DNA of 64,000 nucleotides from Diogma glabrata. Taxonomy: Eukaryota; Arthropoda; Insecta; Diptera; Cylindrotomidae. The stretch is from positions 162,228,002-162,292,001 of the forward strand of contig OY856188.1 in NCBI GenBank assembly GCA_963693315.1, written 5' to 3'. The notes beneath the pieces are model-generated. The model did no database searches. It was given only the letters and a program-made list of their open reading frames with translations, and was not told where the DNA came from. The position numbers were made by a program, and so were the translations under genes. Positions 1-12,860 of the stretch are shown here, one piece after another. Within the stretch, counting starts at the first letter, position 1. The number at the start of each line of letters is the position of its first letter.

Positions 1-1403
1 ATTGTTAGAGTTGTTCATAGAAATCAAAACAAACATGAAATTAAGGAGCTTTTTATGGGTTTTTAAAAGCTACAGATACGACGGGTAAGGGCTTAACGAA
101 TTTAGTTTTAGACCGACTAGCTTCTCTAAAATTTTCAATTAGTGATTGCAGAAGGCAAGGCTATGATAATGGCTCAAATATGAAGGGAAAAAACATTGGA
201 ATGCAAGCTCAAATTAAACAAATGAACCCCGAGCATTTTTTGTGCCATGCGTATCACATTCAGCTAACCTAGTCCTTCTAAATTCAGTTCAATGTTCACT
301 TCAAGCTGTAAATTTTTTTGATACTGTCCAATGTTTATATGTTTTTTTTTCTAGTTCTGTTTCAAGATGGGACATTTTGAAACAGAATGTGAAAACATTA
401 ACTCTCAAGCCACTCTGTACGACAAGATGGGAAAGCCGCATAGAAGCTTTAAAACGCTTAATGTGTAGTTTAGGTAATATTTATGACGCTTTAGTTCAAA
501 TAAGAAGTGACAAGGATAAGGACGGAATAACAAGAAATAACACGAATAGTTTATCTCTCAAAATTATTCATATTGAATTTATTTGTTCAATAATTATTTG
601 ATATAATATTCTTGATAAAATGAATATATTTAGCAAATATTTACAAAGTCCTGCTATTTGTTTAACGACGGCAGTACATTTGTTAGAGGGCACAAAATAG
701 TTTTTGACGAACTTACGAAATGAGGAAAAATTTCTGGGGTTTATCTTGCAAGCTAAAGAAAAAGCTTCAAAATTAGATGTTCCACCAAATTTCCCGGATG
801 CTCCAAGGCGCCCTAGTCGAAAACCTCAACTTTTTTCGTACGAAGGTAGAGACGAAATTATATCAAATCCTGAACAAAAATTTGAAGTTAAATTTTATTT
901 TCAAATCCTTGATCAGGCGATTCAATCTGTTAGCGAACGGTTTGATCAAATTTCGGAACACAATAATATTTTCAAATTTTTGCATAATATTTCTTATGAT
1001 CATTTAAATAATTGTCTTTCCCTAGAAAAGCATTTAACTTTCAATTCAAAGTCTGATGTAGTAGGTTTAGATTTATGGGACAAAATTAAAACATTCCAAA
1101 GTATAATTTCAGGAACTTTAAGCCCTATAGAATCATTAGATTTTATATTTGAAAAGAAATTCGACCAGATATTACCAAATCTAGTTGTAGCTCTTAGAAT
1201 TTTATTGACAATACCAGTCACAGTAGCTTTCGGTGAACGTAGCTTTTCTAAATTAAAATTATTTACGTAGTACAATAGGACAAGAAAGACTGGTAGATTT
1301 AGCTAGAATATCTATAGAAAGTAAATTTCTGAGCAACTTGGATTATAGCGATTTGATAGACGACTTTGCAAGAATCAAAGCGCGTAAAATAAAATTTAAT
1401 TAA
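1..1403 (+). pseudogene. hAT transposase relic (ZMYM1-like), 5' end outside window
   Basis: Translation across three frames gives a hAT-family transposase resembling the ZMYM1-like DUF4371/hAT proteins. Around 110-270 it reads SISDCRRQGYDNGSNMKGK and then a CHAYH/HSANLVL junction. At 350-470 it reads FFSSSVSRWDILKQ and TTRWESRIEALK, and at 900-1000 FQILDQAIQSVSERFDQI. The C-terminal hAT dimerisation region is at 1190-1330: VAFGERSFSKLKLF, then a one-base shift, then LRSTIGQERLVDLARISIES, with a stop at 1401-1403. Frames shift near 61, 250 and 1268, and sequence is missing between about 600 and 700, so no active enzyme can be made. In the family this protein cuts and reinserts the element. The start lies beyond the window edge. 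I am confident of the family and less so of the exact breakpoints. Confidence 0.85.
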
Positions 1404-2470
1404 CTAATATATTTTACAATTTAAAAATACGCACTTGAATTTTAGTGCTATTTATCCAATTTTTTTTAATTTTTTGTTATTGAAATTCGTACGCTATATT
1501 AGTAAGTACGATAGCAATATTTAATCTTTATTTATTTTTTAAATATATTGTAATAAACTTCGTCCCGAGTGGGTTAATTTAATTTACTTATAAATAACCA
1601 ATACATTCTGCAAGGATGAATTAAAAGTTAACTCCTTTTACTAATACAATTTGCATAAATTAATGTAAATTAAATTTGTTATACAAATGTTTACATTAAT
1701 GAATTAAAAGGAGGTGTGGCCTATTGTTTCTAGAAAATACACTGGCAACAAAAACTGAGTTACCAGACGTTTCAGATAGTCAGTTTTTACTTTTGCAATT
1801 AAAAGTGTTTATAAATATTCGCAAGTATAAGGAATAATCGGTGGTACTTGAGCCTGGGTACTAATAGTAAAAGAATTTGAACTTAGTGGAATAGTAAATA
1901 CAGATTTTACGATTACGAATATTATTGATTCAAATTGTGGAAAAGCGGTGAAGTTTATCGTGCATAAATTGGAGACCCTGGAATTTATTGTAATTAAAAT
2001 TGGAAGTTGCTGTAACTGGTTGATAAATAAAATTTGAGATTTTGTTAACTAAAGATCTGTCTTTTTACTATCGTGTTTGCTCAATAATCTAAAACAACCA
2101 ACGAAGAGTCGTTACAATATTTTTAATATTAATTTTTTGTTATTGAAATTCGTAAGCTGGATTAGAACGATAACAATATTTAATCTTTTATTTATTTTTT
2201 TAATGTTTATTTTTGAGGACTATACCTACGTGGGATACCTCGTTAAAAAAAATGCACTGCATATCCTACCTTTTTGGTGATGTGGAAACGGATTATTTAC
2301 GACAAATAGATTTTTTTAGGGCGGCATTTTTGAAAACTGCACCAGGCACCAAAATCGCTAGCGCCGGCGCTGGCCCTACTTTAGTAATTGCCTTCACTTC
2401 AGTAGCATGTGCCAGTTTTAATATACAGCGGATGAACATAACATCGAAAAATTAACAAACACACCAACTT
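1404..2470. other. No gene recognised; AT-rich spacer between hAT relics
   Basis: Only short open frames occur here and none resembles a known protein. A short imperfect inverted repeat lies at about 1622-1711, pairing a gaattaaaagttaactcctttt-type arm with its complement. The stretch from 2213 to 2455 is open but has no recognisable motif. It may be decayed interior of one of the flanking hAT copies. Confidence 0.5.
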
Positions 2471-3575
2471 ATGCAAGAAATAATGTTAATGCCGACGATA
2501 ACCGTTGGACGGAATAATACACGTCTATCTGTATCAAAGAGTGCAAATGAAAATAATTGGAATGACATTCTAATGCAAGGAGATCCGTCGGATATAAATG
2601 TAATTTCACATAATCCAGGTATATGGCCAATTAAAGCAAATAGTTCTATTGCTCAAATTTAGAATAATTTAAAATAATGATATTATTCTAGAAGTATTGA
2701 GTAAGGAATCAGGAGGCTTCTGGAAGAGTATGATTAATTTTCACAAAGTCATTGGTCATTAAAAATATTATGTTACAAATTTCTTTGCTCCATAGTAATT
2801 TCGCACAAAAATTATTACTCCAAATGTAGATAGAAAATTGCTGCCATATCCATCCACAAACATGAAAGCACGCCTTTCTTTATTAAAGAAGTTAACCAAT
2901 TTTTTAGCATAACGTCGAACAGATACAAAATTTGATGTTATAATTAGTATTGCTAATGTTGCCGCAAATATATTACATGTTCAACCTGCCTTCTTTGCCT
3001 TCTCTGAAAATTTAAATTGTGAAAGTATTGAAGACACGATATGGGATTTAAGAACGCATTTAAAATTAAATTTTTCTTTTTTGCATTCTGGATCAAGCTC
3101 TAGTATCTATTTCGGACAGACTCGAAACTTTTCGAGAAAACAATGATATACTTGGATTCAATCACACGTGCAAATAATTACCGGACGAAGTGTTTTTAAA
3201 AAATTGTAAAGTTTTACTTGTAAAATTGAAAAATTAAAATACCTTAATTTCGTCAAACAAATTAACATCTTTCAATCTACGGGCAAAATGGAACCTGAAA
3301 ACATTTTGGAGAATATATTGGAAAATCATAAGAATTTGATTAAGATTACCAGTGTCCGTTCAGAGTTAAAAATTATAAAAGATTATCTTAGATCAACGAT
3401 GCTAAAAGAACGTCTTGTAAGTTTAGTTTTGATAGCAATTGAAGAACATCAGATGGTTGATAATTTAGAAATCACAAAGTATCTGAATAGCGCTGCAAAA
3501 AGTCAGAAGAGCAAATTTTATGTAAAATTTAAAAAAAAATTAATCAAAACTATTTTCGGATATATTAACAACTAA
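2471..3575 (+). pseudogene. Second hAT transposase relic, heavily decayed
   Basis: Pieces of a hAT transposase of the same type as the relic at 1-1403 can be read in order. HNPGIWPI near 2605-2635 resembles the segment before the catalytic region. ILDQALVSISDRLETFRENN near 3085-3160 matches ILDQAIQSVSERF of the first relic. SELKIIKDYLRSTMLKERLV near 3365-3430 is the hAT dimerisation motif, inside an open stretch from 3288 to 3575. The pieces are in different frames with stops between them, so this is a fossil. The two relics share orientation, so they could be a duplicated locus or separate insertions. The N-terminal assignment is weaker than the two C-terminal ones. Confidence 0.65.
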
Positions 3576-3778
3576 AGTTTTATGCAATTAACACAATTTG
3601 GCGGCCGAAAATATTATTGCACGGCAGCCGCCATTTACTTAGGGCCTGTCCACCGCAATGGCAAAATCACATGAGCTGTCATATAAAAGTAAAACACAAC
3701 GTCAACTACCTAGAATAACTTTAAAAGCTATCTAGACACACAAAATGTCAGGCAAGTGCGAATATAATTCGCTCGCTG

Positions 3779-6700
3779 AGGGTTCCGTGTATGTAATATT
3801 TGAGAAAAACAGTTTTTGTTAGTAAAGTTTCACGTTTATTGAAATTATAACTAGTAAAAAAATTTTAGTATAAATTTAGCAAAATCCCTACACCCATGAA
3901 TTTTTTTAAATTTTTTCTTTTGTAATATTCGTATACAAGGGGGGGGGGAATTTTACAGTTTTGAAAATAGGTCGAAACTGTGCTTTCGGAAATTACAAAA
4001 AAACTCTTTTGCACTACAAAAAAAAAAAATCACTTTTCATATGGGGTGTCATATGATGCCATGGTCAAAAATAATTAATACATGCCATGGTCAAAAATAA
4101 TTTTTTTTCAAAATTTCTACTTTAAACCCCCTCTGATGAACATTTGAAATTATAACAACCAAAAAAAAGTTTTGGTTTCGATTTAGCAAAATCCCTACAC
4201 CCATGAATTTTTTCTTTTGTTATGTTCGCAGTTAAGGGGGGGGACAAAAATAATTTTTACATGTTTCAAAATAAATCGAAAACGGTGCTTTCGAAAATGA
4301 CAAAAAGAACTCTTTTGCACTACAAAAAAAAAATCACCTTTCATATGACACCCCACATGCCATAATCAAAAATAATTTTTTTCAAAATTACTTCGGTCTG
4401 AAAGACCTAAGTATTACAAAAAAACTCTTTTGCACTACAAAAAAAATCACTTTTCATATGGGGTGTCATGGTCAAAAATAATTAATACATGCCATGGTCA
4501 AAAATAATTTTTTTTCAAAATTTCTACTTTAAACCCCCTCTGATGAACATGAAATTATAACAACCAAAAAAAAGTTTTCGATTTAGCAAAATCCCTGCAC
4601 CCATGAATTTTTTCTTTTGTTATGTTTCTTACATTCATGAGCTCAAAGTGAAATTCTTACCCCCACTTTTTTTGACATTTCTCGACGTTTTAGGATCTCC
4701 TGAATCTAAAAAAGCAAAAAAAAAAAAATGTATGTCTGTCTGCCGGCCGTCCGTCCGTCCGCCGTCATTACCTACGCTGCAGGGAAAACCGCTAGAGGGA
4801 TTTCAAAATTTTTTTTTCTAAAAATAGGTATACTCAAGAGACAGGTCCGAAAGGACGCTGTGTTCGATAACTGTACCGGAAGTGTGTCAAACAATCATTA
4901 TGTGTGTCAAAAATAGCAAATTTTCATATTATTGGCTTAAAAAACGTTCATTTTAAGTGATTACGAGTAGGAACATTAAATTTGGAGAAATCTTGATGGT
5001 AGGGATTGGTATGTGAGATCAAAAACTAGATTATTGCATTATAAGTTTGTCAAAAAAATGTTGTCAAGTGTGTCAAAAGAAAGATTTTTATTTATTTTTT
5101 TACCTAATTTTTTGGAAAAAAAATAAAATAATTGTTTGTTTGAAATGAGATTTTATTATTATTATTGAGAATTATTGCATTATAAGTTTGTCAAAAAAAT
5201 GTTGTCAAGTGTGTCAAAAGAAAGATTTTTATTTATTTTTTTACCTAATTTTTTGGAAAAAAAATAAAATTAATTGTTTGTTTGAAATGAGATTTTATTA
5301 TTATTATTGAGAATTATGGCATTATAGGTTTGTCAAAAAAATGTTGTCAAGTGTGTCAAAAGAGAGATTTTTTTTTATTTTTACCCAATTTTTTGGAAAA
5401 ATAAAATTGTTTGTTTGAAATGAAATTTTATTATTATTATTGAGAATTATGGCGAATTATAAGTTTGTCAAAAAAATGTTGTCAAGTGTGTCAAAAAATA
5501 ATTTCACTTATTTTTTAGCTAATTTTTTGGAAAAAAAATGTGACTGTTTTTATGATGTAATTTAAAATGAAATTGGGACATGGAAATTTTTGAATTTGTT
5601 ATAGCTTTGGAAATATTTTTGAAAAAGTTTGTATTTTTGATTTTGTAATAATTTTTGCATTGTTTTTAGAATTTCGGAAAAAGTTTTAATTTTTGGAATA
5701 TTTTTAGAATTTTGAAAATTTTTAATTTTGGATTTTATTATAATTTTTGGAATTTTGAAAAAATTTTCAATTTTTGATTTTGTAATAATTTTTGCAATAT
5801 TTTTAGAATTTTGGAAAAAGTTTGAATTTTTAAGAATTTTTGGATTATTATTGGAATTTAGAAAAAGTTTCAATATTTGATTTCATTCTAATTTTTTGAA
5901 TTTTGAAAAAGGTTTCAATTTTTGATTTTGTTATAATTTTTGCAATATTTTTAGAATTTTGAAAAAAATAGAATTTTTGAATTTTATATATATATATATA
6001 TATTTAGAATTTTGAAAAAAGTTTCATTTTTTGATTTTGTAAGAATTTTTGGAATATTTTTAGAATTTTGAAAAATTTTTAATTTTTGATTTTATTATAA
6101 TTTTGAAAAAAGTTTTAATATTTGATTTTGTAATAATTTTTGCAATATTTTTAGAGTTTTGGAAAAGTTTGAATTTTTAAGAATTTTTTGAATATTATCG
6201 GAATGTAGAAAAAGTTATAAAAAAAATATTAAAAATATTAAATATTTGATTTCATTCTTGTTTTTGGAATATTTTTCGAATTTTCAAAAAGTTTGATTTT
6301 ATTTAATTTAACAATATTTTTGGAATTTTGATTAAAATTTTCCGTCAACGTTTTGATATTTCGTGTTAGTTTTGTAATAAGTTTTTAAACAGATATAAAA
6401 AATACTTGTACTTTAACAAAGAGTTATGTTTGATATACATCGCTGCCCAAAACTAAAAACCATGTCCTCGTGAAAGTTTTTTGCCGAAAACTATATCAAA
6501 ATCCTTTACCCATACCAAAGTCTTGATATCTCAGAGCTGTGAGATTTCAGCCCCTCCATATTTTCTACTTAAAACCCCCTCTAATGAAAACATTTTGGTT
6601 TCGATTTAGCAAAATTCCTTCACCCATGAATTTTTTTAAATTTTTTCTTTTGTAATGTTCGAAGTTAAGGCGGGGACAAAAAAAACCACTCGTTTTTGGT

Positions 6701-7006
6701 AATAACTCAAAAACTAAGCAGTCGGACATTTATTTTTGAAATTCGATTTTTTTAGACCATACTCGATTTCATAAAAAAACTTTTGTTTTACTATCTCCTT
6801 ATCTATGTTCATAAAATATAGATAAAAAAATATATTTGAATTTTTTTGTTATCATCAGGTGTGGGAAAACACATTTACTAACTGTTGAAAATTTCAAGTT
6901 GATAGCACTTATAGTTTGTGGGTAAATTGATTATGTAGAAATTCGGACAGACACCGAAGTCTCACAGATAGGGTACCGTTTTTACTTTTTCAAAGCACGG
7001 AACCCT
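3779..7006. mobile_element. DNA element with 11-bp TIRs AGGGTTCCGTG, interrupted by an R1 repeat
   Basis: AGGGTTCCGTG at 3779-3789 is mirrored perfectly by CACGGAACCCT at 6996-7006. Inside is a repeated module of about 0.3-0.4 kb, seen at about 3870-4140, 4140-4380 and 4420-4620 and again at about 6567-6680. It is marked by GATTTAGCAAAATCCCT, CACCCATGAATTTTT, a G-run, and CTCTTTTGCACTACAAAA. No transposase is encoded. The R1 copy at about 4388-6567 interrupts this module, so it entered later. A clear target-site duplication was not identified, so the superfamily is open. Confidence 0.6.
4388..6567 (+). repeat. Dispersed repeat R1, copy A
   Basis: R1 begins with ACTTCGGTCTGAAAGACCTA, an imperfect stem-loop. 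It runs through a conserved block (CGACGTTTTAGGA, GTATGTCTGTCTGCCGGCC, CGTCATTACCTACGCT, CCGAAAGGACGCTGTGTTCG). An array of four units of about 130 bp follows at about 5035-5510, marked by TTGTCAAAAAAATGTTGTCA. Next comes an array of about 50-bp units at 5575-6340 (GATTTTGTAATAATTTTTGC). The 3' block (CATCGCTGCCCAAAACTAAA) ends CAGCCCCTCCATA. The CTTCGGTCTG start recurs inverted near the 3' end of other copies. It has no coding capacity. About 205 bp of the host module separates the first 30 bp of this copy from the rest. Confidence 0.75.
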
Positions 7007-7370
7007 AAAAATAAAGCGGTGTGATTTGTATTTTATCCGAAAAAATATTTCATTTTCTGTCCGATTGGGTTAAATTAACTCCACAAGAAAGGGTACTAAT
7101 ATTAAAAAGTTCAAACAGATTGAACGAATGAATTTTAACACCGTTTAGTGTAAACTAGCTATGTTCATAAACATTAACCAGGATTTTTTTAAAAGGTACT
7201 TCCTAACTACTTGTTTAGCTTTAAAGGAGTTAAGCATTAACTCCGTTTGGAGTTAATGATGTCGAAGTATAGTTCGATGTACATTCGGATTTATTTTGTC
7301 TTTTGACCGGCATTCAAACTTATTAGTTTATTTAAACATTCAATCAAATTAGATGTTTGATCGTAATAGA
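7007..7370. other. No gene seen
   Basis: AT-rich sequence with several scattered GGAGTTAA/TTAACTCC motifs in both orientations near 7075-7255. Nothing codes for a recognisable protein. Confidence 0.5.
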
Positions 7371-7924
7371 CTAAGAGCCCAAACGGCCAGACCTTCGTTA
7401 TTTTATAAAAGCTGAAAGTTTCTCTGCGCACATCCCCTACTCAAGTAGGAACGATTAGCGACATATGAACTTTGGATCATGGTAGTTTTGGCAGGGAGCA
7501 GGTAACAAAGGGGCCTCCAAAGTTTCGTGAAAGTATAAAATGTCATTTTTTTATATATTCTTCGGGATAGCATTAGAAGTCACGTCACCTATTGCCAGAC
7601 ACTTACTATCGTGGCAACCCCCTGCCAGACACCCTTAAACTTTATAGTTAAAGTTTAAGGGTTTCTGGCAGGGGGTTACCACTATAGTAAGTGTCTGGCA
7701 ATGGGTGACGTGACTTCTAATACTATCCCGAAGAATATATAACAAAATTACCTTTTATACTTTCACGAAACTTTGGAGGCCCCTTTGTTACCTGCTCCCT
7801 GCCAAAGCTACCATGATCCAAACTTCATATGTCGCTAATCGTTCTTACCTTAGTAGAGGGTATTCGCAGAGAAACTTTCAGCTTTTATAAAATAACGAAC
7901 GTCTAGCCGTCGCGGACTCTTGCT
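7371..7924. repeat. Long foldback (near-perfect inverted repeat of about 275-bp arms)
   Basis: Almost the whole 554 bp is self-complementary around a centre near 7646. The innermost stem is CCCTTAAACTTT / AAAGTTTAAGGG with a 6-nt loop. Outer matches include TGCCAGACACTTACTAT, AACAAAGGGGCCTCCAAAGT, ATTCTTCGGGATAG and CTGAAAGTTTCTCTGCG, each found inverted in the other arm. There are only occasional mismatches. No coding sequence is present. It is most likely a foldback/MITE-type element. A transcript through it would form a long double-stranded hairpin. Confidence 0.85.
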
Positions 7925-8430
7925 CTATAAAGTTTCAAACAATCTTACATATTGATTGTTTTGATAAGTGTTAAATATTGATTTGAGATATGTTTGATAA
8001 ATTAATTTAGTAAAGTTACAATTAATTAACTTAGTAAATTTACAATAATTTTGTGCTGTGTATTTGAAAAAAAAAGTTGGTAGAATTGAATTAGTTTTTA
8101 GTGGAAAATATATATGTATTGTGGAGAAAGAGAAACTTTCTTTTATTTTTGTAGATCGATCAGGATTTTAATTTTGTACTGAAAAATGGAAAAAAATTTA
8201 GAACATATAAAGGAAAAATATTAATATTAACGATGACTACACCGAAGAAGATGATAGTAAGTTAAATTATAAATTTTAAATATTTAATTTTTTAAAACAT
8301 TAATTCACACAAAGTAATGTCTAGAAATTTAATGTATTTAATTTTTTAAATATCATTTTGACATACATTTGTAATAGTATTTTATGCACTAAGAACTCTT
8401 TTGAGACGTTCATGAGAGAGGTAAGATAAA
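7925..8430. other. No gene seen
   Basis: AT-rich spacer. A few codons before a GTAAGT-like donor near 8230-8255 are all that resembles an exon, and they do not support a gene call. Confidence 0.4.
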
Positions 8431-8785
8431 AATATGGAGGGGCTGAAATCACACAGCTCTGAGATATCAAGACTTCGGTCTGGGTAAAGGATTTTGATAT
8501 AGTTTTCGGCAAAAAACTTTCACGAGGACATGGTTTTTAGTTTTGGGCAGCGATGTATATCACACATAACTCTTTGTTAAAGTACAAGTATTTTTTATAT
8601 CTGTTTAAAAATTTATTACAAAACTAACACGTTGCCGGAAAACGTTGCCGGAAAATTATAATCAAAATTCCAAAAATATTGTTAAATTAAATAAAATCAA
8701 ACTTTTTCAAAAATATTCCAAAAACTAAAATGAAATCAAATATTTAAACTTTTTCTAAATTCCGATAATATTCGATAATATACCG

Positions 8786-9407
<622 letters not shown>

Positions 9408-10095
9408 AATTCTATTTTATTCGAAATTCTAAAAATATTGCAAAAATTATAACAAAATCAAAAATTGAAACCTTTTTCAAAATTCAAAAAATCAGAATGA
9501 AATCATCTATTGAAACTTTTTCTAAATTCCAATAATAATCCAAAAATTCTTAAAAATTCAAACTTTTTCCAAAATTCTAAAAATATTGCAAAATTATTAC
9601 AAAATCAAAAATTGAAAATTTTTTCAAAATTCCAAAAATTATAATAAAATCAAAAATTAAAAATTTTTCAAAATTCTATAAATATTCCAAAAATTCATAC
9701 GAAATCAAAAAATTAAAACTTTTTCCGAAATTCTAAAAATATTGCAAAAATTATTACAAAATCAAAAATACAAACTTTTTCAAAATTCCAAAAATATTTC
9801 AAAAACTATAACAAATTCAAAAATTTCCATGAACAATTTCATTTTCAATTACATTTACGTCTAAAAACAGCCAAAAAATTGGCTAAAAAATAAATTAAAT
9901 TATTTTTTGACACACTTGACAACATTTTTTTGACAAACTTATAATGCCATAATTCTCAATAATAATAATAAAATTTCATTTAAACAAACAATTTTATTTT
10001 TTCCAAAAAATTGGGTAAAAATAAATAAAAATCTCTCTTTTGACACACTTGAAAACATTTTTTTGACAAACTTATAATGCAATAATTCTCAATAA

Positions 10096-10782
10096 ACGTC
10101 GCATGGAGGGATCAGTTTTTATTAATTTGTTAATTTTTTTCTATTTTTTTGATCCACGGGTGTGACAACCCCGCGTACTCCAGTCCCTGCTATTGGCATA
10201 TGAGTTAACGTGAGATATCACATACCACTGGCAACAGCAGTGAGATATCACTAGCCAAGGTGATATCTTAGGGGTGCTGGCTGATGAACTGTATTCAGTC
10301 AACGGTAGCACTCTCAATCTTAGCTAATGAATATTCCTTGATGCTGGAACGCTGTAGCTTGCTCGATGAAACGAGCCTTCATATAACTACATATCTGAGC
10401 TTTAATCATTGAAAAATATACTGCGCCCCATAATCAGGGATTATGCCATTGGCTGGACTATTGGCAAACCAATTTTAGTTTTGTTCCTGCAAATTTGTAA
10501 AACAAATTTGCTTTTTATCTCTTATTTTATTTTTATTTTCCCTATCCTATCACGAAATATTGGCCTATGTCATATTTTATATGTGATAGGATTTATGGTT
10601 TAGTTATCCATTACTTAACAAAAAAATTTAAAAAAAAACAAAAAAAAACAGAATTGCGTCCATTAACAGAGCGCATGTTGTTGTGGGACCTTGGTCTTAA
10701 AAGGTTTTTGTGTGTTGTTGTGACACATATTGTAATGCCTACTACACATCACATTTTATTAAAAAAAAAAAAAAAAAAAAAA
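10096..10782 (+). mobile_element. Poly(A)-tailed, internally deleted LINE derivative
   Basis: This stretch interrupts the R1 copy B array: R1 reads up to CTCAATAA near 10095 and resumes at ATAAAATCTCATTTCAAAC near 10783. Its 5' part (CGCATGGAGGGATCAGTTTT, TTAACGTGAGATATCA, CACTAGCCAAGGTGATATC) matches the sequence at 50222-50430. Its 3' part (GAGCGCATGTTGTTGTGGGA, TTGTTGTGACACATATTGT) matches the 3' end of the LINE relic at 38362-40905 and is followed by about 22 A residues. No reverse transcriptase lies between. I infer a 5' region fused to a 3' tail, mobilised by the LINE machinery. Confidence 0.65.
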
Positions 10783-11389
10783 TAAAATCTCATTTCAAAC
10801 AATTAACTTTATATTTTTTCCAAAAAACTAGGTAAAAAAATAAATAAAAATCTCTCTTCTGACACACTTGACAACATTTTTTTGACACACTTATAAAGCA
10901 ATAATCTAGTTTTTGATCTCACATACCAATCCCTACCATCAAGATCTCTCCAAATTTAATGTTCCTACTCGTAATCACTTAAAATGAACGTTTTTTAAGC
11001 CAAAAATATGAAAATTTGCTATTATTGACACACATAATGATTTTTTTAACACTCTTCCGGTACAGCTATCGAACACAGCGTCCTTTCGGACCTGTCCCTT
11101 GAGTAAATCTATATTTAGAAAAAAAAATTTTGAAATCCCTAAAGCCGTTTTCCCTGCAGCGTAGGTAATGACGGCGGCCGTACGACAGACATACATTTTT
11201 TTTTTTCGCTTTTTTAGAATCAGGAGGTCCTAAAACGTCGAGAAATGTCAAAAAAAGTGGGGGTAAGAATTTCACTTTGAGCTCATGAATGTAATACTTA
11301 GGTCTTTCAGACCGAAGTAATATTCAAACGCGTTAGGCGTCAGAGGATATTTCAACCACCGAGCACTGATATATAAGTATACATTATAG

Positions 11390-11494
11390 CCGCGTTCGAT
11401 TTGACTGAAACAACTGGAAAAACTGAAAAATTTGTTGTAATTGTTGTTGTTTTTTATTCAGTTTATTCAGTTATTTGAGTGAAACCGAACGCAC
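11390..11494. repeat. Short MITE-like inverted repeat
   Basis: GCGTTCGATTTGACTGAAAC is mirrored by GTGAAACCGAACGC with a shared core (ACTGAAA / TTTCAGT-like) around an AT-rich centre, about 105 bp in all. It is non-coding. Confidence 0.5.
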
Positions 11495-12808
11495 CGCACC
11501 TTATATATGTTTCTATTTTGCATTAAAATGTTTCAATTGTGCAATTTTGCAAAAGATGCAAAAAATAATTAAAAATTTATGGTTCATTTCTTTATTTTTG
11601 TTGTATTTTGTTGTATTCCAACCGCCTGTTAAACTTGCATCTTAATGGTCATTAACAGACCTATTTCCTAACTGTTAATGGCTGTTTTAAATCGTTTAAA
11701 AATAATGTATTGGAAAACCAAATTGTACTGTTTTATCTTCATATATTTACCAGAGTGTGTAACGCGCTCATGAAATTCTCAATTATTTTTTCCCTTATAT
11801 TCTTCTTTCACAAACAAATTTTGTTTATCTTTTCTTAAAATTATCTTTTCCGTAAAAACTCAGATGAGAAAAAATATTGAATTTGATTATTTGAAGATCA
11901 TAAAATTGAGACGCTCATGATCGTTGAATGAATTTTTCAATGATACGATCTATTGAATGTCGTCAATTGAGGTTTTGATGTGAACACTGAACAAATGAAT
12001 AAGGACATAAATTATCAGAAGAACGGTTTTGTTTCTGGTCTTTAAAGCAATTAAAACTAAATGGGACTTGTTACTAAACTTTATTACTGGGACTTTATTA
12101 CTAAAAATAGAATAATTGATATGTAATAGAATATAATATCTAGAAAGATAGAAAGATTCAATAGATGTAGACCGTGTTGCAAAATATTAATTGATGTGTT
12201 TTGACGCAGATTAAATCTTATTTCTATTAAATTCAATTAAATCAAATTTGATGTTAATAATAAATTTGAACTCATTTGATGTCAATCAATCTGATGAGTT
12301 TTCGTTTATGAAAGAAATGAAACATTCAACTTGTAAAAAAACATATCGTCGCTTTAATAATGAAATAACGTATGCCATATATACGTTGTTTTTATATAAT
12401 GGGTGCGCTGCATTCCCCATAAGGATGTCTATAAAGTGGCATTTTAACATTTTCCAATTTTTTTATAACTGGGGTTGAAAATTAATATATTGTTAATTAA
12501 CGTACATGCAAATTTGAATTCGGTTAAATATTGAAACAGCGTAAATGCATGTACGATATTTCAATTCCTACAGAATAATAACTTGGGTAAAATCAGTGTC
12601 GTATACTTTACATACATTACGATCGCCACACGAAATGGTAAATCTAAAATATTGTATAAGCATCATTCATTACTACATGATATGCCGGTTCATATAAATA
12701 AAAAATTGTAAGAATATTATGCATTAGTTTAATAATAATTAGTTTTAGACTTAATCGTACTTTTATGCAAAATGAAATAACGTATATGAAATATGAAATA
12801 ACGTATAA

Positions 12809-12860
12809 GGTACCTGATTGACTTTTCACCTCTTTTTAGGTAGAAAAGCCAGCAGGTACC
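12809..12860. repeat. Small hairpin
   Basis: GGTACCTGATTGACTTTTCACC pairs, with few mismatches, with GGTAGAAAAGCCAGCAGGTACC across a short T-rich loop. Function unknown. Confidence 0.4.

Noticed and set aside
5035..5510. CRISPR-like array of regularly spaced repeats
   Set aside because: Units are contiguous 130-bp tandem copies with no unique spacers, in a eukaryotic repeat.
8180..8260. Short acidic coding stretch ending at a GTAAGT-like donor
   Set aside because: Too short, no supporting start or partner exon.
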